From Paenibacillus elgii NBRC 100335 (GTDB lineage: Bacteria > Bacillota > Bacilli > Paenibacillales > NBRC-103111), in contig NZ_BIMB01000009.1 in NCBI RefSeq assembly GCF_004000865.1, positions 1 through 64,000 of the forward strand: DNA of 64,000 bases, written 5' to 3'. The position numbers and the translations under genes are program-made. Shown piece by piece: positions 59,141-64,000 of the stretch (its first letter is position 1; the number at the start of each line of letters is the position of its first letter). The notes beneath the pieces were generated by a model. It was given only the letters and a program-made list of their open reading frames with translations, did no database searches and was not told the origin of the DNA.

Positions 59141-60049
59141 TCATTCCTCTTGCAGACGCTTCATAAAGTCCTCTGCCGCGCTGTAGCCCTGCTGCCGGAG
59201 ATACCAGTTGTTGGCCGCCGCTTCGACCAAGCCGGCCACATCCCGTCCGGGCTGAAGCTGGATTTCGATATGCGGAATCTTGATGTCCATATACTCCGAA
59301 AACTTCGGGACCAGCTCCAATTCGTTATTGAGTGCATTGTCCTGCCACTTTGTTAATTCGATGTCGAGAACGATCCGCGTCTCGTCCTGAAACGCTTTGC
59401 GGCCGTACAGCCGGGAAACATTGATGAGTCCGATGCTGCGGAGGGCGAGAAACTCTTTTGTCTTTCCGTTATGCGTGCCGAGAAGCGTCTCCGGGCTGAT
59501 CTTCTTAAGCACCACAATATCATCCGCCACCAGCCGGTGTCCCCGCCGAATGAGCGTATGCGCCGTCTCGCTTTTGCCTACGCCGGATTTGCCCCGGAGC
59601 AGAATGCCGATCCCGGATACGTTGACGCATACCCCATGCACGGCAATCTCCGGCGCCATCGATTTCGTCAAGAAAGCGTCCACCAGCTCGATGAATTTGT
59701 TCGTCGCCTGCGGAGTCCGCAGTAAGGGAATGCCCTCTTCCTCGCAATATTTCATCAAATATTTAAGCCCTTCCTGATTGCGGGTTACGACAAAGCACGG
59801 CGGATGATACTTCACGATGTTTCCGATCCGCTCATTGCGTTCCTCTTCCGTGAGCGTATGTAAATAAGTGATTTCTTTACTGCCGAGCACCTGCAGGTGG
59901 GACTGCGAGAAAAAATCGAAATACCCGACGAATTCCAACCCCGGACGATGGACTCTGGTCTTAGGAATCGTTCGATGGAGCTGCGTGGCCCCGGCCAGTA
60001 CTTCCAACGAAAATCGTTTTACCAAATCTTCTACCGTTACAGATTTCAT
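59141..60049 (-). CDS. hprK: HPr kinase/phosphorylase-like protein (divergent)
   Basis: HprK phosphorylates HPr on Ser46, the trigger of CcpA-dependent catabolite repression. This 302-residue protein has the N-terminal DRTGG-like domain, the P-loop LLRGKSGVGKSETAHTLI (about residue 150), the RRGHRLVADD motif and a C-terminal signature IQLQPGRDVAGLVEAAANN. The usual EIRGLGI signature reads LRSIGLINV, losing the conserved Glu. I take it as a paralogue or diverged form, since canonical hprK normally sits by lgt. Kinase or phosphorylase activity towards HPr is uncertain. Located downstream of tRNA-Pro. Confidence 0.75.
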   Translation of the reverse strand: MKSVTVEDLVKRFSLEVLAGATQLHRTIPKTRVHRPGLEFVGYFDFFSQSHLQVLGSKEITYLHTLTEEERNERIGNIVKYHPPCFVVTRNQEGLKYLMKYCEEEGIPLLRTPQATNKFIELVDAFLTKSMAPEIAVHGVCVNVSGIGILLRGKSGVGKSETAHTLIRRGHRLVADDIVVLKKISPETLLGTHNGKTKEFLALRSIGLINVSRLYGRKAFQDETRIVLDIELTKWQDNALNNELELVPKFSEYMDIKIPHIEIQLQPGRDVAGLVEAAANNWYLRQQGYSAAEDFMKRLQEE

Positions 60050-60160
60050 CCGTTCTTCCCCCTTCGCCTTCTACTGCTATGCCAAACGGAATCTGCTAAC
60101 TAATTCTACATAAGAGAGCATTTCCCTCTTCAGCTTCCGACCTATGAATAGATCTGGAGA

Positions 60161-60206
60161 AAATAAAAACCGCTTCCTTCGGCGGATGTATCCGTCAAGA
60201 AAGCGA
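60161..60206 (-). terminator. Terminator downstream of tRNA-Pro
   Basis: A hairpin with outer CGCTTTC/GGAAGCG arms and an inner CGGAT/ATCCG stem, followed by TTTTTATTTT on the minus strand. Confidence 0.75.
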
Positions 60207-60224
60207 TTCGGTCATAACATGCTA

Positions 60225-60298
60225 TCGGAGTAGCGGGATTCGAACCCACGACCTCACCCACCCCAAGGGTGCGCGCTACCAGACTGCGCCATACCCCG
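60225..60298 (-). tRNA. tRNA-Pro, anticodon GGG
   Basis: A 74-nt cloverleaf on the minus strand: 7-bp acceptor (one G-U), anticodon stem CACCC/GGGTG with loop TTGGGGT giving anticodon GGG, T arm with GGTTCGAATCC, discriminator A. No 3' CCA is encoded. Confidence 0.95.
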
Positions 60299-60377
60299 AA
60301 ATTGATCCGGCAAAAAAATCCGGCAAAGAGTATTATATCTTATGCCCTATCGATTGTAAAGGATTTTTTTCCATAGA

Positions 60378-60413
60378 AAAGAAAAAGCGCCCGAACCGTA
60401 TTCGAGCGCTTTT
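60378..60413 (-). terminator. Terminator of hbs
   Basis: An 11-bp stem (60385-60395 with 60401-60411; one G-U), five-base loop, T-run on the minus strand. Confidence 0.9.
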
Positions 60414-60463
60414 CGAGCCGGTGAACCGGCCCCATTATGTAGAAAGCCTAAAGCCGCAAGAGC

Positions 60464-60736
60464 TTACTGGATTCCGTCTCTCAACGCTTTGCCAGGTCTG
60501 AAGGCCGGGATTTTGCTGGAAGGAATTTCGATTTCTTCGCCGGTTTGCGGGTTGCGGCCTTTGCGGGCGGAACGCTCACGAACTTCGAAGTTGCCGAATC
60601 CGACCAATTGTACCTTATCTCCGCTTTGAAGCGCCTCGGAAATAGCTTCGAATACAGCTTCAACCGCTTTGGTTGCGTCCTTTTTGGAAAGCTCCGTGGA
60701 TTCCGCTACCTTATTGATCAAATCGGATTTATTCAT
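60464..60736 (-). CDS. hbs: DNA-binding protein HU
   Basis: Nucleoid-associated HU, 90 residues, starting [20 protein letters not shown] with [25 protein letters not shown] (DNA-binding arm) and [16 protein letters not shown] 60736 behind GGGAGGTGA; the frame continues upstream without an SD. A perfect -10 TATAAT lies about 100 bp upstream but the -35 spacing is poor. Followed by its terminator and tRNA-Pro. Confidence 0.97.
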   Translation of the reverse strand: MNKSDLINKVAESTELSKKDATKAVEAVFEAISEALQSGDKVQLVGFGNFEVRERSARKGRNPQTGEEIEIPSSKIPAFRPGKALRDGIQ

Positions 60737-60881
60737 GCGATTCACCTCCCCCCGAAACAAACGAGTCCTGTTACTTTCTTTGTTAACCGTTTCGCCGAAA
60801 AATATACATTCGGAACGATGCAAAGGTGAAAGAAACAAGATTATAGTAATACACGCGTTAACCATTTTCAAGTGCAAACAC

Positions 60882-60910
60882 AAAAAATGCACCCTTCGGA
60901 GTGCATTTTT
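60882..60910. terminator. Terminator between spoIVA and hbs
   Basis: ATGCAC/GTGCAT stem extended by flanking A and T runs on both strands (60888-60893 with 60901-60906); works for spoIVA. Confidence 0.85.
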
Positions 60911-60930
60911 CACGAAAAATGAGAAACATC

Positions 60931-62409
60931 TCACAAAATGATCGCAATGAGGCCGCCAGAGCCTTCGTTTATAATTCGTCCAAGCGTTTCCTGGAGCTTG
61001 TAGCGCGCGTTGTCCGGCATCATGGCCAGCTTGCCTTGAATGCCTTCGCGCACGATCGAATGCAGCGACCGTCCGAAAATATCCGATTCCCAGATTTTGA
61101 GCGGGTTGTCCTCGAAATCCTGCATCAAGTAGCGAACGAGCTCCTCGCTTTGTTTCTCTGTCCCGATAATCGGCGAGAATTCCGATTCCACGTCGACGCG
61201 GATCATATGAATTGACGGTGCCGTCGCCTTGAGCCGGACGCCGAAGCGGGAGCCTTGCCGGATGAGCTCCGGTTCGTCGAGCGCCATCTCCGCAAGAGTC
61301 GGAGGAGCAATCCCGTAGCCTGTCGTTTTGACCATTTCGAGCGCTTCGGCGAAGTGATCGTACTCCCGCTTAGCATGCGTAAAATCCTGCATGAGCTGCA
61401 GCAGGTGATCCTTGCCGCGGATTTCTACGCCGACGACCTCCATAAGAATGCGGTCATACAGCTCGTCGGGCGCATACAGATCGATTTCCGCGACCCCTTG
61501 CCCCATATTCATTCCGGCCAACGCCGCTTTATCGATAAATTCGTATTCCTCGAAATGACTGACGACCCGATCCACGTCGCGAAGCCTGCGAATGTCCTGT
61601 ACCGTCTCGCGGACAGAGTTCTCGAAGCTGGAGCGGAGCCAATGGTTCTCCTCCAACACCATAACCCAGCTGGGCAGATTTACATTGACCTCGTGAACCG
61701 GGAATTCGTACAGCACTTCGCGAAGCACGGACATCATGTCGTCCTCGCTCATATTGGCAACACTCATCGCCACGACCGGCACGTCGTGCTTCGCCTGCAG
61801 CTCGTTGCGCAGCTCAATCACGGCATCGCTCTGCGGGCGGGTGGAGTTCACAATGACGATGAACGGCTTTCCGACTTCCTTCAATTCGTTAATGATGCGC
61901 TCCTCCGCATCGACGTAGGAGGTGCGCGGAATTTCGGCGATCGAGCCATCTGTCGTAATGACGACACCAAGCGTCGCATGCTCTTGAATCACCTTGCGCG
62001 TGCCGATTTCCGCGGCTTCCTGGAACGGAATCGCTTCATCGAACCACGGCGTGTTGATCATCCTTGGGCCATTCTCATCCTCATATCCTTTGGCGCCTTC
62101 GACAACATACCCGACGCAGTCGACCAGTCGAACGTTGACATTCAGTCCTTCAGCAACATGCAGTTGCACGGCATTGTTCGGTACGAATTTCGGCTCCGTC
62201 GTCATAATCGTCCGTCCGGCGGCGCTTTGCGGCAATTCGTCGGTTGCCCGAATCCGGTCGGCTTCATTCTGGATGTTGGGCAGCACGATCGACTCCATAA
62301 AGCGCTTGATGAACGTTGATTTTCCCGTACGGACCGCTCCAACGACCCCCAGGTAAATATCCCCGCCAGTACGCTCTGCAATGTCCTTAAAGATATCCAC
62401 TTTTTCCAA
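60931..62409 (-). CDS. spoIVA: Stage IV sporulation protein A (spore coat morphogenetic ATPase)
   Basis: Polymerises on the forespore surface with ATP hydrolysis to found the basement layer of the coat. The 492-residue protein has the Walker [12 protein letters not shown], sensor-type NSTRPQSD and the C-terminal anchoring tail [11 protein letters not shown] start 7 nt after GTAGGAGGG. It marks the organism as an endospore former. A SigmaE-type promoter lies at 62469-62496. Confidence 0.98.
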   Translation of the reverse strand: MEKVDIFKDIAERTGGDIYLGVVGAVRTGKSTFIKRFMESIVLPNIQNEADRIRATDELPQSAAGRTIMTTEPKFVPNNAVQLHVAEGLNVNVRLVDCVGYVVEGAKGYEDENGPRMINTPWFDEAIPFQEAAEIGTRKVIQEHATLGVVITTDGSIAEIPRTSYVDAEERIINELKEVGKPFIVIVNSTRPQSDAVIELRNELQAKHDVPVVAMSVANMSEDDMMSVLREVLYEFPVHEVNVNLPSWVMVLEENHWLRSSFENSVRETVQDIRRLRDVDRVVSHFEEYEFIDKAALAGMNMGQGVAEIDLYAPDELYDRILMEVVGVEIRGKDHLLQLMQDFTHAKREYDHFAEALEMVKTTGYGIAPPTLAEMALDEPELIRQGSRFGVRLKATAPSIHMIRVDVESEFSPIIGTEKQSEELVRYLMQDFEDNPLKIWESDIFGRSLHSIVREGIQGKLAMMPDNARYKLQETLGRIINEGSGGLIAIIL

Positions 62410-62468
62410 TGAGAATCCCTCCTACAGGTTGTTTAAGACGAAACTCGTACACGCTTTGGACTAGTACA

Positions 62469-62496
62469 AATATATGTACGGCGGTTCAAAATATGA
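62469..62496 (-). promoter_or_regulatory. SigmaE promoter of spoIVA
   Basis: TCATATT (62490-62496), 13-bp spacer, CATATATT (62469-62476) on the minus strand, close to the SigmaE consensus. The same -10-like octamer occurs once more about 105 bp upstream, perhaps a second start as in B. subtilis. Confidence 0.6.
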
Positions 62497-62614
62497 TGAC
62501 AGGCGCAGAAATAATTTTCGCCGGAAATCCGGCTTTACCGTGTTCGCCGCTTGCGTCCTTAACTTCATACCTGACAAATATATGTAGGAGATTCTACGAT
62601 TATTCTAGCTATGC

Positions 62615-62658
62615 CAAGAAAAAAACCTCTATCACCTTGAATAGAAGGTTGATAGAGG
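62615..62658 (-). terminator. Terminator of the yphF gene
   Basis: A stem of about 13 bp (62626-62638 with 62645-62658, one bulge), seven T on the minus strand, right after the stop codon region. Confidence 0.9.
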
Positions 62659-62663
62659 CTAGT

Positions 62664-63389
62664 TTAGAACGATTCCGGGACGGGAAGCGGCTTATTGTCT
62701 TTCCACGAGTAAGCAAACGAACGCGCAGGGACAAAATACGACTCCTGAACGAGCAGTGCGCGCAAATCCTGCTTTGCATCAAGACGGCTTTGAAGCTGCT
62801 TCTTATCGATAAGCCGCATAATTTCAGGCGCGTAATCGATGCCGACCTGCCCCGATTCGCTCATCAGGAACGGAAGTTTTACCGAGCGCGTATACATGCT
62901 GTCCACCTCCGCCGGCTTCCGGTTCAATTTGGCGTAATCGATGGCGACAAAGCCGGGAGCGACCGCTTCCCCTGCCGGCAGCGTGCCCGTTTTCGATTTA
63001 TAACGATCTACCTCCTGCTGAAGCTCGACGGTTAGCTGGAACGAAGGCAGGTCCATCATCTTGACCGTCGGCTTCGTCTCCGCATCGACCAGGACGTAGG
63101 TCGCCGTCCCGCCATTCTCGAACGCATTGGCCGGCACCTCGCTGATGTAACGCCCCTTCAGTTTTTTAAAATCGATTGCATTCTGCTCATACAGCGGCGT
63201 GGTCGCCTCGAAATTTTTGATCGGCAGCACGCCGGTTTTCGCCTTATATTGATCGATCGCGTTCTGAACGACGATCACGTACTCGCCTGTTGCGATCTGG
63301 TTCTCTTTACGCATCTCTTTCGGATACATACAGCCGCCGAGCAGCGTGCAGACCAGCAGCAAAGACGCCGCCTGCAGCCAACGCTTCAT
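62664..63389 (-). CDS. yphF: YphF-like lipoprotein
   Basis: A 241-residue lipoprotein with lipobox LLGGC (Cys about 20), two similar segments (AIDQYKAKTGVLPIKNF and EVDRYKSKTGTLPAGEA) suggesting an internal duplication. Located upstream of spoIVA as B. subtilis yphF is. Function unknown; sporulation link is by position. Start ATG 63389 overlaps the ferredoxin stop (TGATG). Confidence 0.8.
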   Translation of the reverse strand: MKRWLQAASLLLVCTLLGGCMYPKEMRKENQIATGEYVIVVQNAIDQYKAKTGVLPIKNFEATTPLYEQNAIDFKKLKGRYISEVPANAFENGGTATYVLVDAETKPTVKMMDLPSFQLTVELQQEVDRYKSKTGTLPAGEAVAPGFVAIDYAKLNRKPAEVDSMYTRSVKLPFLMSESGQVGIDYAPEIMRLIDKKQLQSRLDAKQDLRALLVQESYFVPARSFAYSWKDNKPLPVPESF

Positions 63390-63730
63390 CACCATTCCTC
63401 CTCCTGCTTCTCCAACTGCTTGCGTATTGCACTTTTGAGCGGGTCCTCCGGCACGAGCACCGTGACAGGCCCGGTGATTTTCGCCTGACAGGCAAGACGG
63501 TAGCCGTCTTGCTGCAAGCCGCCAAGCTTCAGCGCCTCATTGCGGTTCGGCTCGGCCAGCCCCGTGCCGGCATTTTCCGTCACGCGAACCTTGCACATCA
63601 GACAAGCCGCCTTGCCCCCACACCGGGTACGGATATGCACGCGGGCGCGCCGTGCCGCGTCCAGAAGCGTCGTGCCCGGTCTTGCTTCAATCGTTTTGTT
63701 GTCAGGTAAAAAAGTGACTTTCGCGGCCAT
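63389..63730 (-). CDS. 2Fe-2S ferredoxin
   Basis: A 113-residue plant-type ferredoxin. Cluster ligands: RTRCGGKAACLMC gives C-x5-C-x2-C, and the fourth is in YRLACQAKITG. The N-terminal KVTFLPDNKTIEARPGTTLLDAARRARV is typical. ATG 63730 behind GGAAGGAGAG. Its electron partner is unknown. Followed directly by yphF. Confidence 0.92.
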   Translation of the reverse strand: MAAKVTFLPDNKTIEARPGTTLLDAARRARVHIRTRCGGKAACLMCKVRVTENAGTGLAEPNRNEALKLGGLQQDGYRLACQAKITGPVTVLVPEDPLKSAIRKQLEKQEEEW

Positions 63731-63746
63731 ACGTGCTCTCCTTCCG

Positions 63747-64000
63747 TTAACTGTCCGCTTTCGGGTCGAGCAGCGTACGCAGCCTGTCGGCAAGCTCCCC
63801 GCTGAAGCGGTTGCGGGCAATCAAATCATCGAGAACCAGCTTGTGACGCTCCGGCTCCCGGGCTCGGCATACTCTTGCAATCGCTTCATAACGGTCCGGG
63901 CGGTCCCTCATCACGTTAAACACCAGTTCGTGGGCCAGCGGCATTAGCTGGACGACCTCTCCTTCGCCATACGGAACAGCAGGCGCATGCGTTCGTGCCA
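63747..64000 (-). CDS. Unidentified gene, 3' part (5' end beyond window)
   Basis: An open frame with no stop upstream to the right edge; the visible C-terminal 84 residues include HELVFNVMRDRPDRYEAIARVCRAREPERHKLVLDDLIARNRFSGELADRLRTLLDP, rich in Arg/Glu/Leu and probably helical. An internal ATG at 63944 is not preceded by a good SD, so the real start is likely outside. I cannot assign a family. It ends 16 bp before the ferredoxin start. Confidence 0.5.
   Translation of the reverse strand, partial: ARTHAPAVPYGEGEVVQLMPLAHELVFNVMRDRPDRYEAIARVCRAREPERHKLVLDDLIARNRFSGELADRLRTLLDPKADS

Overview
This 64 kb window is a stretch of chromosome from an endospore-forming Firmicute, most likely Paenibacillus or a close relative. 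Pointers are spoIVA with a SigmaE-type promoter, bacillithiol genes (bshA, bshB1), Bacillus-type redox and stationary-phase genes (rex, ypjABCD, ypiF, an IDEAL-domain protein, yphF), an S-layer homology protein, the futalosine-type menaquinone enzyme MqnA, and a balanced-to-GC-rich base composition. Nearly all genes lie on the minus strand, and the gene order closely follows the B. subtilis region from ypbR through dinG, panBCD, birA, cca, bshA, mgsA, dapB, qcrABC, tyrA, hisC, trp, aro, cheR, ndk, hepT/menG/hepS, mtrB, hbs, spoIVA to yphF. Apart from one tRNA there are no rRNAs, insertion sequences, phages or CRISPR arrays.

Layout, low to high coordinate. 1-12.5 kb: 5' part of a dynamin-like GTPase gene, nth, then envelope genes (SLH protein, GerMN lipoprotein, N-acetylmuramoyl-L-alanine amidase), a short FtsH-like protease with a membrane partner, tseB/ypmB and mtaD. 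12.7-14.4 kb: plus-strand PhoU-like and Pit phosphate transporter genes. 14.5-27.9 kb: rex, dinG, a TPR gene, panDCB, birA, cca, bshA, bshB1, mgsA, dapB, a TPR gene and a MazG-like gene; panBCD has its own promoter and a structured leader ending in a terminator. 28-36.5 kb: a YitT-type membrane gene (plus strand), ypjB, ypjA, the menaquinol:cytochrome c reductase operon qcrABC, ypiF, an IDEAL protein, a gamma-carbonic anhydrase and a histidine phosphatase. 36.5-38.1 kb: an ECF sigma / anti-sigma pair and a candidate small RNA.

38.1-50.1 kb is an aromatic amino acid supercluster: aroC-aroB-aroH, trpEDCFBA under a TRAP-type attenuation leader, and hisC-tyrA, interrupted between trpA and hisC by a plus-strand secreted-protein gene. 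TRAP itself (mtrB) is encoded at 57.7 kb. 50.3-57 kb: a 54-residue protein, cheR, ndk and a tightly overlapping menaquinone operon (hepS-menG-mqnP-ubiX-mqnA-hepT) that uses chorismate from the aro genes; its product feeds qcrABC. 57-64 kb: a hypothetical gene, mtrB, a PAP2-type phosphatase, a divergent HPr kinase, tRNA-Pro(GGG), hbs, spoIVA, yphF, a 2Fe-2S ferredoxin and the 3' part of an unidentified gene.

The most interesting unexplained element is an about 78-nt minus-strand transcription unit at 37991-38068 between the sigma factor gene and tyrA. It has a perfect TTGACA-17-TATAAT promoter, a cre (CcpA) box filling the promoter spacer, a C/U-rich anti-Shine-Dalgarno stretch and a strong intrinsic terminator, all features of a glucose-controlled regulatory RNA. 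Other points of note are the TRAP leader with a distant terminator, the FtsH lacking its extracytoplasmic domain with a coupled partner, a CsoR-like operator between mtaD and the phosphate genes, and a long imperfect palindrome between hepT and ndk.
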